A stretch of DNA of 64,000 nucleotides, from positions 248,001 to 312,000 of the forward strand of contig DASPKU010000019.1 in assembly GCA_035627955.1 (NCBI GenBank), in the 5' to 3' direction. The position numbers and the translations under genes are program-made. Positions 32,395 to 40,630 of this stretch are shown here, piece by piece (position 1 is the first letter of the stretch; each line of letters begins with the position of its first letter). Below the pieces are notes generated by a model. The model was not told where the DNA came from, did no database searches, and worked only from the letters and a program-made list of their open reading frames with translations. This DNA comes from Phycisphaerales bacterium. GTDB taxonomy: Bacteria; Planctomycetota; Phycisphaerae; Phycisphaerales; UBA1924.

Positions 32395-34197
32395 ATGCAC
32401 ATGCAACACCTGACGACCGCGATGGGGCTCAGCCCGACCCTGGGGCTGGAGGGGTTCTTCCTCATGAACCTCTGGAAGCCCTTCCTGATCCTGATCCCCT
32501 TTGTGCCGTGGGCGCACGTGGTCTCGCGGGTGCTGGACAAGCACGCGGCCCGGTTCTTCCTGAACCGTGACGCCTGGAACATGGTGCACCTGGTGACCGG
32601 CCTGGTGGCCCTGATCGCGGTGCTTGCGCCGTACACCAAGAGCGAGGCCTCGTTCTGGATCGGCTGGGGCATCATGATCGTGCTGCTGGTGGCCGACGTC
32701 ATCGTGTTCGCACTGGTGGCGAACAAGGACGAGCGTGTCCCTGCCGAGCACCACCTGAAGCTGGACTTCTCGTCGCTCGCGGCAAAGCGCGAGGCCAAGG
32801 CCGCGGCCAAGCTGCAGGGGAAGGTGGAGCTGGTCCTCAAGGGGCCGGACAAGGTGCTGGTGCCGGCCCCCAACGGCGAGACGCCGGAGTTCGCGGTTCG
32901 GCTCGCTGCGGAGCAGGTATACATCAAGGCGACCAGCGCCCGTGCCTCGCAGATCGACATCCAGCCCTCGGGCAAGGAGGGCGTGTACGCCGTGTCGTAC
33001 CTGGTGGACGGCGTGCGGAGCCAGCCCGAGCCGATGCCCGCGGCAGAGGCGATCAAGGTCATGGACTTCTGGAAGTCGGTGGCCAAGCTCGACGTCAATG
33101 ACCGCCGCAAGAAGCAGGTCGCGGACATCGCGGTGGAGCGCGGCGACAGCCGCAAGAAGGTGCGCCTCACCACCATCGGCGGCCAGGGCGGCATGCGCGT
33201 GACGATGCTGTTTGACCCCGAGTCGCAGGTCCGCCGCAAGGGGGCCGAGCTGGGCCTGCTCGAGCCGCAGATGAAGGCGCTGCAGGACATCATCGCCGAT
33301 GCCCACGGCGTGGTGCTGCTGGGCGCGCCGCTCGACGGCGGGCGCACGACGACGATGTACTCGGTGCTCAAGATGCACGACGCCTACACCAAGAACGTGC
33401 AGACCATCGAGATCGACGTGCAGGACGCCCTCGAGGGCGTGCGACAGAACAAGTTCGACCCGCAGGCTGACGGGGCCGAGTACTCGACGCTGACGCGGAC
33501 GATCATGCGGCGCGACCCTGACGTGGTGGGTATCGCCGAGCTGCCCGACCCCGCGACGGCGAAGGAGATCGCCCGCGTCGATCAGGAGCGGACCCGGACC
33601 TACGTGTCGCTCAAGTCCGAGAGCGCGATGCAGGCGCTGCAGACGTGGATGAAGGCGGTGGGGGACCTGGAGCAGGGCAGCAAGTGCCTCCGCGGCGCCG
33701 TGGGGCAGAAGCTCATCCGCAAGCTGTGCATCAACTGCCGCGTCGCGTACCAGCCCTCGCCGGAGATGGTGAAGAAGCTGGGCCTGCCGCCGGACAAGGT
33801 GAAGCAGCTGTTCAAGAAGGGCGGGCAGGTGCTGATCAAGAACAAGCCCGAGGTCTGCCCGATCTGCGGTGGCATTGGCTACATCGGCCAGGACGGCGTG
33901 TTCGAGGTGTTCCCCATCGGCCCGGCCGAGCGGGCGCACCTCAAGGCGGGCGACTGGAACGCCCTCAAGGTCGAGTTCCGCAAGGCCGGCCTGCCGACCA
34001 TCCAGCAGGCGGCCCTCAAGAAGGCCATCGACGGGACCACGAGCGTGGAGGAGGTCCTGCGGATCACCACCGACGGGCAGCAGCCCGCGCCGGCGGCGGC
34101 TCCCGCAGTGGCGGCGCCGGGCGCGGCCAACGGCCAGGCGGCTCCCGCGGCGAAGCCCGCGACCGCTCAGAATCCCAAAACCCCCGCCAAGGCCTGA
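32395..34197 (+). CDS. membrane-anchored GspE/PilB-like protein with altered Walker A
   Basis: A 600-residue protein joining an N-terminal membrane part (three hydrophobic stretches, about residues 20-45, 62-80, 85-108) to a cytoplasmic region resembling type II secretion/type IV pilus ATPases. The N2-like segment has IDIQPSGKEGVYAVSYLVDG (counterpart of 'ASDIHIEP'). The P-loop reads GAPLDGGRTTT at 310-320, with Arg317 where GspE has the catalytic Lys. The Walker B area is RRDPDVVGIAELPDPATA (Glu382 kept). Two CxxC pairs (Cys445/448, Cys488/491) match the GspE zinc site. An Ala/Pro-rich tail ends it. Loss of the Lys suggests altered or lost ATP hydrolysis. No pilin, GspD or GspF genes are nearby; the partner is the CvpA-like gene downstream. 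Confidence 0.82.
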   Translation: MHMQHLTTAMGLSPTLGLEGFFLMNLWKPFLILIPFVPWAHVVSRVLDKHAARFFLNRDAWNMVHLVTGLVALIAVLAPYTKSEASFWIGWGIMIVLLVADVIVFALVANKDERVPAEHHLKLDFSSLAAKREAKAAAKLQGKVELVLKGPDKVLVPAPNGETPEFAVRLAAEQVYIKATSARASQIDIQPSGKEGVYAVSYLVDGVRSQPEPMPAAEAIKVMDFWKSVAKLDVNDRRKKQVADIAVERGDSRKKVRLTTIGGQGGMRVTMLFDPESQVRRKGAELGLLEPQMKALQDIIADAHGVVLLGAPLDGGRTTTMYSVLKMHDAYTKNVQTIEIDVQDALEGVRQNKFDPQADGAEYSTLTRTIMRRDPDVVGIAELPDPATAKEIARVDQERTRTYVSLKSESAMQALQTWMKAVGDLEQGSKCLRGAVGQKLIRKLCINCRVAYQPSPEMVKKLGLPPDKVKQLFKKGGQVLIKNKPEVCPICGGIGYIGQDGVFEVFPIGPAERAHLKAGDWNALKVEFRKAGLPTIQQAALKKAIDGTTSVEEVLRITTDGQQPAPAAAPAVAAPGAANGQAAPAAKPATAQNPKTPAKA

Positions 34198-34257
34198 CGG
34201 TACAACGCCCAGTCGACCGAGCCGCCGATGGCGGCACATGCAGCCGGAGTCTGAACC

Positions 34258-36057
34258 ATGACACTGAACCTGTTCGTCCTCGCGGTGACGCTCTTCGTGG
34301 CGTACATGTGGGTGATCCGCGGCTTTTTCTCCGCGCTGATCCACCTGGTCTGCACGGTGATCGCCGGGGCGGTCGCCTTCGGCGTGTGGGAGCCGGTGTC
34401 GTACTGGATCCTGGAGTCGGCGCCAACCACGGGCGTGGGCGCGCACCTCACGGGGATGGCGTGGGGCATCGGCCTGCTGGTGCCCTTCGCCCTCACGCTC
34501 GGGCTGCTGCGGCTGGGCGTTGACCAGCTGCTTCCGGCCAACGTGGTGCTGAGCCAGAAGCTCAACTACGCGGGTGGCGCAGTGTGCGGGATCATTGCGG
34601 GCGTGCTGACGGGCGGCATCGTCGCGATCGGCCTCGGCTACTTCCGCACCAACATCGAGTTTGGTACGCCGGTCAAGTACGTGAGCGGCAACCTCAAGCG
34701 GACAGGCGCTCTGTGGCTCCCCATCGACAAGATCACCGCCGAGGTGTACGGCAACCTTTCCGAGCGGGCCTTCCGCACCGGTGAGCCCCTGGCCAAGTGG
34801 CACCCCGACGTGCACGAGGAGGGCGGCACGCTGCACCTTACGGCATTCGACGGTAAGAACCGCAACACCACGCGGCTGTCCGACTTCGAGGTCATCTCCC
34901 GCTTTGCGGTAGGCGAGAGCGGCAAGGGCAAGTTCAGCAGCTATCTGACCGACCAGTGGAAGGCCGGCACCGTCCAGCGCGTGTTCGACCTCGACGGCAA
35001 CCCCTTCCCGGAGAACTCGACCATCGAGGGCCTGGTGGTGAAGTTCAAGGCCACCGCCCGCGACAAGGACGGCAAGTTCTCCATCGGCGCGGCCCAGACG
35101 CACCTGCTGCTGGAGAACGCCGATGGCGACACCATGCGGGTGCACCCCATCGCCGTTTCCTCGCAGGCCCAGTCGGACAAGGCCGACCTGTACGGGCGCT
35201 GGTGGCTGGACGCAGAGGGCACGTTCATCGCGTCGGTGGGAGCGGCCGCGGAGCCGATCTTCTCCTTTGAGTACCCCTGCCCGCCCGGCTACAAGCCGAT
35301 CGCGGTCTATATCAAGGGTGCCCGCAGCCTGATCGACAGCTCCAAGAAGCCCAATGTGGTGTTCCGCAGCGCGGCGGAGCGTGACGGCGCGATCGCCTCG
35401 GGATTCAAGACCCTGGGCAACGTGGCTCCCGTGAACGACCTTGACCTGTCCGAGGCGGCGCCAGCCGAGCGGGTGAAGCAGGCGGGCACGCCCAACCCGC
35501 CGCTGGATCGCCTCAACGTGAGCGACATCCTGCCCTTCACCATCCAGAAGGGCACGCACGACCAGCTCGAGATCGACGAGGAGAAGGACAAGAACATCGT
35601 CATCAACGGCGAGGTGAAGCTCAAGGCGGACATGATCAACGCGGCCCGCGGCATCGACCGCAAGCTGGAGATCAAGCGCCTGCTCGTCGCCGAGGATCAG
35701 GTCATCGTGCAGGTCGACGCCTCGGACTACGCACAGTGGAGCATCCTCCACCGGGCGTTCGTCAACCAGGAGGGCAACGACGTGCCCACCCTGTACGACC
35801 AGAACAACGTCCCGTACGTTCCCGTCGGCTGGGCGTACCAGGACGAGACCATCCTGTGGCTGCGGTATACGCCGGGCAACCCGATCACCAAGTTCGACGA
35901 GTTGCCGCGCATGAGCGCGAGCCGCGCCGGGCAGAAGATCACGCTGCTCTACCGCGTGAGCCGCGGCGTGTCACTGAAGCACTACGGGTGCGGCAAGAAA
36001 ATCACGCGGACGATCGAGCCGCCCTTCCTGCTGGACCAGCGGATGGGCGCTTACTGA
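34258..36057 (+). CDS. CvpA-like membrane protein with large C-terminal domain
   Basis: A 599-residue protein whose first about 135 residues carry four membrane helices in a pattern like CvpA/colicin V production proteins (TLNLFVLAVTLFVAYMWVIRG, GAVCGIIAGVLTGGIVAIGL). The remaining about 460 residues are predicted non-cytoplasmic or peripheral, beta-rich and acidic (DRVFDLDGNPFPENSTIEG-like turns, LLLENADGDTMRVHPIAVSS) and match no family I recognise. It starts 60 bases after the GspE-like gene with CCGGAG about 9 bases upstream and ends before a strong bidirectional terminator, so the two genes form one transcript. Joint function with the GspE-like protein is inferred from this arrangement only. 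Confidence 0.82.
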   Translation: MTLNLFVLAVTLFVAYMWVIRGFFSALIHLVCTVIAGAVAFGVWEPVSYWILESAPTTGVGAHLTGMAWGIGLLVPFALTLGLLRLGVDQLLPANVVLSQKLNYAGGAVCGIIAGVLTGGIVAIGLGYFRTNIEFGTPVKYVSGNLKRTGALWLPIDKITAEVYGNLSERAFRTGEPLAKWHPDVHEEGGTLHLTAFDGKNRNTTRLSDFEVISRFAVGESGKGKFSSYLTDQWKAGTVQRVFDLDGNPFPENSTIEGLVVKFKATARDKDGKFSIGAAQTHLLLENADGDTMRVHPIAVSSQAQSDKADLYGRWWLDAEGTFIASVGAAAEPIFSFEYPCPPGYKPIAVYIKGARSLIDSSKKPNVVFRSAAERDGAIASGFKTLGNVAPVNDLDLSEAAPAERVKQAGTPNPPLDRLNVSDILPFTIQKGTHDQLEIDEEKDKNIVINGEVKLKADMINAARGIDRKLEIKRLLVAEDQVIVQVDASDYAQWSILHRAFVNQEGNDVPTLYDQNNVPYVPVGWAYQDETILWLRYTPGNPITKFDELPRMSASRAGQKITLLYRVSRGVSLKHYGCGKKITRTIEPPFLLDQRMGAY

Positions 36058-36090
36058 TCGGGCCTGCCCGATCCGGGCGAGCCGGCGACG

Positions 36091-36135
36091 AAAAGAAAGA
36101 AGCCCCGGGCGTGATGCTCGGGGCTTCTTTGTTTT
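36091..36135. terminator. bidirectional intrinsic terminator
   Basis: A 12-bp stem (36099-36110 GAAGCCCCGGGC with 36116-36127 GCTCGGGGCTTC, one G-T pair) and a 5-base loop, followed by TTTGTTTT on the plus strand and preceded by AAAAGAAA, which gives a T-rich tract on the minus strand. It sits between the converging CvpA-like gene and rplI. Confidence 0.9.
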
Positions 36136-36197
36136 ACTCGGGCTGCCTAGAGGCCGGACCATCGAGATGAGGGCATCTCGATGGCACGTCCGAAGGG

Positions 36198-36944
36198 TTA
36201 CTTCTTCTTGGCCTTCTTCTCGCCACCGTCGCTGGCCTCGGGCTTGGCCTTCTTCTCGGCCTTGTCGGACTTCTCGGCCTTGTCCGCCTTGTCGCCCTTG
36301 GCCTTCTTCTCCCCCTTGGCGGGGGCGTCGGCCTTGGCTTCGGTGGCGGCGGGCTTGCCCGCGCCCCACGTGCCACGGGTCGCCTTCGCGGCCTCCTCGG
36401 CGGCCTCCTGACGCTTCATGGCGCTCTGGGCCTCCGTCTCGGCGCCGGCAGCGCCGGCGGGCTCAGCATCCTTGTCGAGCTCGAGCTCGCGGTCGGGCTT
36501 CACGTGCAGCTTGATCACGGAGTCGAGGTCGCTGTCGAGCTTCACGTGCACGTCGTAGTTGTCGATGCGCTTGATGGTCTGAGCGATGCGGACATCCCGG
36601 GGCTTCACGGAGTGGCCCATCTCGCTGAGGGCCTTAGCCACGTCCTGCTGCGTGATCGCGCCGTAGAGAATGCCCATGTCGTTGCAGGAGCGGATGAGGG
36701 TGACCTCGACGCCCTGCAGCTTGCCGGCGAGCTCCTCGCGGGCCTTGCGCTGGGCTGCGAGCATCTTCTCGGCCTCGGCGCGCTTGCCGGCGAGCTGCTT
36801 GACCAGGTCATCGCTGGGGGTGGTCGCCAGGTTGCGGGGGAGGAGGAAGTTGCGGGCGTAGCCGGTGCGGACGTTGACGACGTCCCCGACGATGCCCAGA
36901 GCCTCGACGTTCTCGGTGAGCAGCAGCTTGACAGACTTGGCCAT
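36198..36944 (-). CDS. rplI: ribosomal protein bL9 with long tail
   Basis: Large-subunit ribosomal protein that binds 23S rRNA at the base of the L1 stalk. Residues 1-150 are a normal L9: MAKSVKLLLTENVEALGIVGD with the signature GYARNFLLPRNLA, the connecting helix, and the C-terminal domain (NDMGILYGAITQQDVAKAL). An extra tail of about 95 residues follows, almost entirely Ala, Lys, Glu, Gly and Asp (KAEKSDKAEKKAKPEASDGG ending KKAKKK), which the usual 148-residue L9 lacks. A GGAAAGGA site precedes the ATG. It lies apart from rpsF and ssb, separated by a serine hydrolase gene. Confidence 0.95.
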   Translation of the reverse strand: MAKSVKLLLTENVEALGIVGDVVNVRTGYARNFLLPRNLATTPSDDLVKQLAGKRAEAEKMLAAQRKAREELAGKLQGVEVTLIRSCNDMGILYGAITQQDVAKALSEMGHSVKPRDVRIAQTIKRIDNYDVHVKLDSDLDSVIKLHVKPDRELELDKDAEPAGAAGAETEAQSAMKRQEAAEEAAKATRGTWGAGKPAATEAKADAPAKGEKKAKGDKADKAEKSDKAEKKAKPEASDGGEKKAKKK

Positions 36945-37111
36945 GGTGGCTGTCCTTTCCCCTGTGCGGGGGCAAAGTTAGGAGCGGGGCGCGGCGACAG
37001 GCCGCGTGCCGCCCCAACGGTGGGCGGGAGTGTAGGCGGCCCAGCCCGCGGGATCGTTGGGCTGGCGGCAACCTGCTGGGGTCGGGCCGGTTAGGGGATG
37101 GAGGCCCTGAC

Positions 37112-38569
37112 TCAGGGCTTCCGCTGGCCTGCGAACTCGCCCCTCGGGTTCTTGAGGGTGAGGCTGGTGGCTCTGCCATCATTCATGGTGAAGGTGAACT
37201 CGGCATCGCTGTCCTGCTCGTGAACGAAGCGGTGCTCGCCCCTCTTGAAGAACCGGAAGGGTCGGTTGCCGGCGCGGTGACCGACCAGGTTGCCGTCCTG
37301 CGGGTAGACGCGCAGGTCGAAGGTGCGACCGCCGAGGTTGAAGGTGAAGGTGCCCTCGTACTGGGCAAGCTCCTCTGGGGTGAGCAACGCGGCGGGCGGC
37401 GAAAGGCCCAGGGCGGCACTGACGACCGTTTCTCCGGCAAGGTTGGGCAGCACTTCCCGTCCATTGGCAAGAACGACCACTGTGAGGTCTTCGCCGGGCC
37501 AGTAGGAGACGAAGGCGCTGAAGCCGCTGCCGTTCCCGCCGTGGGAGAAGGCGGGGCGGCCGAGGCGGGTCATGACCTGAGTGCCCAGGCCGTACTCGGC
37601 ATGATTGCCGTTGTTGAGTGTCGCGGCGGTGGTCATTTCCTTCAGCGACTCGGGGCTGACCACCTTCGCGGAGTGGAGCAGGTGCGTCCACTTCACGAGG
37701 TCGTTGGCCGTGGAGTAGAGCGCACCTGAGGCGCCGGGGATGTCGGGGCTGAGGTAGCGGGCGTTGACGAACGCGCCGTTCTCGTCGAAGTACCCGCGCA
37801 CGCGGCGCGGGACGATCTCGCGGAATGATGTATAGCCCGTGCGGGTCAGTCCCAGCGGGTCGAGCAGCTCACGCTTGAGGAACTCGCGATAGGGGACGCC
37901 AGAAACGCGCGCGATAACCTCGCCCAGCATGACGTACCCCGTATTGCAATACGCGTACTTCGACCCGGGCTCAAACTCCAGCGGCAGGTCCTTCACGATC
38001 CCGGCGATGTCGGCGTACTTGACGTCGACCTTGGCGGCGAGTTCAGACGCTCGCCCCTGGTCGATGAAGTCGGGGATGCCCGAGGTGTGCGAGAGCAGGT
38101 GGCGGATGGTGACCGCCTTGTACTGCTCGGGCGTATCGGGCAGGTAGGTGCGGACGGGCTCATCGAGCTTCACCTTCCCGGACTCGACGAGCTTCATGAT
38201 GGCCGCGGCGGTGAACTGCTTGGTGACGGACGCGATGCGGAAGGCCGAATCCGTGGTGACGCGGACGTCGTTCTCAATGTCGGCGCGCCCGTAGCCGCGG
38301 GCGAAGACGACCTCGCCGGCGCGGCCGACCGCGATGCACACTCCGGGCGCTGCCCCACGCGCGATGATCCACTTGCACTCGGCGTCGGCCGCGGCCTCGA
38401 GGCGGGCGAGGTCGAGGGGCGTCAGCTTCGGCTGGACCGGTTCAGCCTGCGGTGAGGCGGTCGGCGAGTGCTTCGGCGCGTCTTGTGCGAGCGTGGCGGC
38501 AGGAAAGGCAGACCCTGCAGTGATGAGGAGAGCGGACAGCCAACCCCGACGAGAACCGATCGAGCGCAT
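37112..38569 (-). CDS. secreted serine beta-lactamase-family hydrolase
   Basis: A 485-residue class C beta-lactamase-like/penicillin-binding-like protein (S12 family: DD-peptidases, esterases). A signal peptide (WLSALLITAGSAFPAATLAQ) is followed by the catalytic fold with SxxK at Ser114-Lys117 (RIASVTKQFT), the YxN motif Tyr207-Asn209 (AYCNTGYVMLGEVI), and HGG at 343-345 in place of KTG. About 100 C-terminal residues form a lipocalin-like beta domain (LAQYEGTFTFNLGGRTFDLRVYP) often found after this fold. True beta-lactam resistance is not implied; the substrate is unknown. It interrupts the otherwise ribosomal/replication gene series and may be an insertion in an ancestral rpsF-ssb-rplI order. 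Confidence 0.9.
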   Translation of the reverse strand: MRSIGSRRGWLSALLITAGSAFPAATLAQDAPKHSPTASPQAEPVQPKLTPLDLARLEAAADAECKWIIARGAAPGVCIAVGRAGEVVFARGYGRADIENDVRVTTDSAFRIASVTKQFTAAAIMKLVESGKVKLDEPVRTYLPDTPEQYKAVTIRHLLSHTSGIPDFIDQGRASELAAKVDVKYADIAGIVKDLPLEFEPGSKYAYCNTGYVMLGEVIARVSGVPYREFLKRELLDPLGLTRTGYTSFREIVPRRVRGYFDENGAFVNARYLSPDIPGASGALYSTANDLVKWTHLLHSAKVVSPESLKEMTTAATLNNGNHAEYGLGTQVMTRLGRPAFSHGGNGSGFSAFVSYWPGEDLTVVVLANGREVLPNLAGETVVSAALGLSPPAALLTPEELAQYEGTFTFNLGGRTFDLRVYPQDGNLVGHRAGNRPFRFFKRGEHRFVHEQDSDAEFTFTMNDGRATSLTLKNPRGEFAGQRKP

Positions 38570-38677
38570 GCAGCGGACTCCGGCCGACGCACCCCTTCGT
38601 GCGGCCGTGGTCAGTACATCCGCGGGCTCGCGCGGGTTCGGCTGAGCCCTACTCAGATATTCGCGCGGGAGTACCGC

Positions 38678-39193
38678 TCAGAACGGGATGTCGTCATCGC
38701 CCATGGGCGGAGCCGCGGGAGCGGAGGGACGGGCCGCGGGGGCCGGTGCCGACTGGCGCGGGGCGGGGGCGTTCTGGCGCGGGCCCCAGTTTCCGCCGCC
38801 GCTGCTGCGGGACTGGCCGCCCCCTTCCTCCATATCACTGCCGCCACCGCCGCCAGGCTTGCTGTCCACGAAGTGGAAGGCGTCGATAACGACGACGTGC
38901 TTGGAGCGCTTCGCCTTGGTCTCCTTGTCCTCCCACTGATCGAGCTTGAGCCTGCCTTCGATGAGGATCGGCCGGCCCTTTGAGAAGTACTGGTTGATCA
39001 CCTCAGCAGTCTTGCCCCACGCTTCGCAGTCGATGAACATGACCTCTTCGCGGGTTTCACCTTCGGGTGTCTTCCACTTCCGGTTGGTGGCAATGCCCAA
39101 CTTCGCGACCGCCATGTTGCCCGCCGTGTGACGGAGCTCGATGTCGCGGGTGATGTTGCCCATGAGCATGACTTTGTTGAGCGAAGAGGCCAT
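38678..39193 (-). CDS. ssb: single-stranded DNA-binding protein
   Basis: Tetrameric ssDNA-binding protein acting in replication, recombination and repair. The 171-residue protein has an OB-fold at residues 1-110 (LNKVMLMGNITRDIELRHT, ATNRKWKTPEGETREEVMFI, GRPILIEGRLKLDQWEDKET), a Gly/Ser/Pro/Ala-rich linker, and the classical acidic tip DDDIPF that recruits partner proteins. ATG at 39193 is chosen because the SSB fold starts there; the longer open frame upstream covers a terminator. It is downstream of rpsF on the same strand, as in many bacteria, with a hairpin terminator between them. Confidence 0.96.
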   Translation of the reverse strand: MASSLNKVMLMGNITRDIELRHTAGNMAVAKLGIATNRKWKTPEGETREEVMFIDCEAWGKTAEVINQYFSKGRPILIEGRLKLDQWEDKETKAKRSKHVVVIDAFHFVDSKPGGGGGSDMEEGGGQSRSSGGGNWGPRQNAPAPRQSAPAPAARPSAPAAPPMGDDDIPF

Positions 39194-39275
39194 GGCGGTT
39201 GTTCCTGTGTTCGAGGTGCGAAAGTAAGAGTACGGTGAGCCTATCGGATACCAACCGGGGTGTCCATGGTCGCAT

Positions 39276-39305
39276 AGAAAAGCCCCCCGGACGGCCGGGG
39301 GGCTT
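39276..39305 (-). terminator. intrinsic terminator between rpsF and ssb
   Basis: An 11-bp perfect stem (AAGCCCCCCGG at 39280-39290 with CCGGGGGGCTT at 39295-39305) and a 4-base loop. On the minus strand it is followed by TTCTAT, giving a TTTTCTAT tract. It would end or attenuate rpsF transcription before ssb. Confidence 0.75.
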
Positions 39306-39359
39306 CTCGTGCACGGGTTGTCGGCTGGGCCTAAGTCAGGCCCTGCCAACGGGTAAGGC

Positions 39360-39815
39360 TCAGGCCTCGTCGCCGGCTTCGCCCTGGTCCTCGCCGGCAT
39401 CGGCAGGGGCCGCGGCGGCCGCGACGGGGGCGGGGGTCGCCGGGCGCTCGGCGCGGAGCTTGGCCTCGACCTCGAGCTCCTTGCGGGCGTCGGCGGCCTG
39501 CATCTGCTCGCCGGTCATGTGATCGGCGCGGAGGATGAGTGCGCGGAGGATCTTCTCCGAGAGGTTGCAGTCGCGCTCGATGTGGGCGACGTCCGGGCCG
39601 GGGGCGCGGAAGTAGACGAGGATGTAGAGGCCGCGCTTCTGGCCGCGGATCTCGTAGGCGAGCTTGCGCTCATCCCACTTGCGCATCGCGATGACCTCGG
39701 CGTTGCCGCGGGCGAGGATCTCGTTGATGTGCTGGATGACGCCGGTGAGGTCGGCCGCGACGTTCTGGCCGATCAGGAACATTGCCTCGTAGTTGTAAGA
39801 ACGCTTGGTTGCCAT
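39360..39815 (-). CDS. rpsF: ribosomal protein bS6 with Ala-rich tail
   Basis: Small-subunit ribosomal protein that pairs with S18 and binds 16S rRNA. Residues 1-100 are a typical S6 (YNYEAMFLIGQNVAADLTG, KWDERKLAYEIRGQKRGLYI, CNLSEKILRALILRADHM). About 45 further residues are low-complexity Ala/Glu/Pro (PATPAPVAAAAAPADAGEDQ), giving 151 in total. An AAGGAAAG site lies 5 bases before the ATG. The S18 gene (rpsR), which normally follows rpsF or ssb, is not in this block. Confidence 0.96.
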   Translation of the reverse strand: MATKRSYNYEAMFLIGQNVAADLTGVIQHINEILARGNAEVIAMRKWDERKLAYEIRGQKRGLYILVYFRAPGPDVAHIERDCNLSEKILRALILRADHMTGEQMQAADARKELEVEAKLRAERPATPAPVAAAAAPADAGEDQGEAGDEA

Positions 39816-39877
39816 GTGCTTTCCTTGAGTGTGTCTCTGCTTGAGTGAGTGTCTGGTATCGGGAGTGAACTCGGGAA

Positions 39878-39899
39878 GGCCCTCGCTGACGCTCGGGCT
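39878..39899. repeat. short intergenic element (CCCTCGCTGACGCTCGGG)
   Basis: A partly self-complementary GC-rich element lying between the pth stop and the rpsF start. From general experience, sequences of this form recur between genes in planctomycetal genomes. A related form (CCCCTCACTGCGTTCGGGG, 44997-45015) occurs before the SWIM gene in this window. Repeat status in this genome is inferred. Confidence 0.4.
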
Positions 39900-39917
39900 A
39901 CCTGCTGGTGCAGGTTG

Positions 39918-40562
39918 CTACGTCGTGTCGGTGGGGCGTTCCTTTGGCGGGCTCTTCTCCCGCTGGGTTTCGCGTTGGGGTCCCGCGTTGGCGAAGTTCA
40001 TCGCGGCCTCGAGGCCCTTGCCGGCGAACACCTCCACGGCCTGCTCGGCCTTGGAGAGTGCTCCTTCCAGCAGCGGCTCCTCCTCCGAGGTGAATCGCCC
40101 GAGCACGAAGTCGGCCTGGTCCATGAAGGGCGGCTTGCCGCCCGATGGCTGGAGGCCGACGCCGATGCGCAGGCGCGGGTACGCGTCGCTGCCGAGGAGC
40201 TGCTGGATGCTCGTGAGCCCGTTGTGCCCACCGGCGCCGCCGCCGGGTTTGAGGCGCACTGCGCCGGTAGGCAGGTAGAGGTCATCGACGATCACCAGCA
40301 GGTCCTTCGCGGCATCGACCTTGAAGAAGCGGACCGCCTCGGAGATCGACTGACCGGAGCGGTTCATGAACGTCGTCGGCTTCATGACCAGGACCTTCTC
40401 GCCCCCGAGTGAAAGCTCGGTGGTCGCGGCCTGGAAGCGGGCCTTCGCCGGTTCGCCCCGCCCGTGCTTGGCGCACAGGCGGTCGGCCACCATGAACCCG
40501 GCGTTATGCCGCGTTCTGGTGTACTGCGATCCGGGGTTGCCTAGTCCGACGATCAGTTTCAT
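39918..40562 (-). CDS. pth: peptidyl-tRNA hydrolase
   Basis: Releases tRNA from peptidyl-tRNA that drops off ribosomes. The 214-residue protein has Asn9 (VGLGNPG), the catalytic His19 (TRHNAGFMV), KPTTFMNRSGQSI, the catalytic-network Asp in VIVDDLYLPTGAVRLKPGGGAGGHNGLTSI, and RIGVGLQPSG. A Lys/Arg/Pro-rich tail of about 20 residues makes it slightly longer than usual (about 190). It follows rplY on the same strand after a 68-base gap containing a stem-loop; the order prs-ctc(L25)-pth is conserved in many bacteria. Confidence 0.96.
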   Translation of the reverse strand: MKLIVGLGNPGSQYTRTRHNAGFMVADRLCAKHGRGEPAKARFQAATTELSLGGEKVLVMKPTTFMNRSGQSISEAVRFFKVDAAKDLLVIVDDLYLPTGAVRLKPGGGAGGHNGLTSIQQLLGSDAYPRLRIGVGLQPSGGKPPFMDQADFVLGRFTSEEEPLLEGALSKAEQAVEVFAGKGLEAAMNFANAGPQRETQREKSPPKERPTDTT

Positions 40563-40592
40563 GACTCCGGTGACGGTCTCCAGGGAGGTTCA

Positions 40593-40625
40593 GTGCACGA
40601 CCATCCAGAGCGATGATCGTGGCAC
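40593..40625. other. stem-loop between rplY and pth
   Basis: GTGCACGACCATC (40593-40605) pairs with GATGATCGTGGCAC (40612-40625) over 13 bp with one bulge and one G-T pair; the loop is 6 bases. No T-run follows on the minus strand, so it looks like a processing or stabilising hairpin rather than a terminator. Confidence 0.55.
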
Positions 40626-40630
40626 ACTGA

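Noticed and set aside
31918-35751. 1,277-codon open frame opposite the GspE-like and CvpA-like genes
   Set aside because: Covers an intergenic region and two real genes; no recognisable domain.
37112-38569. Antibiotic-resistance beta-lactamase
   Set aside because: Fold and SxxK/YxN motifs match the broad S12 family, but KTG is replaced by HGG and there is a lipocalin-like tail; this does not indicate resistance.
39194-39400. 69-residue N-terminal extension of SSB
   Set aside because: Runs through a clear terminator hairpin and into rpsF; the OB-fold starts at 39193.
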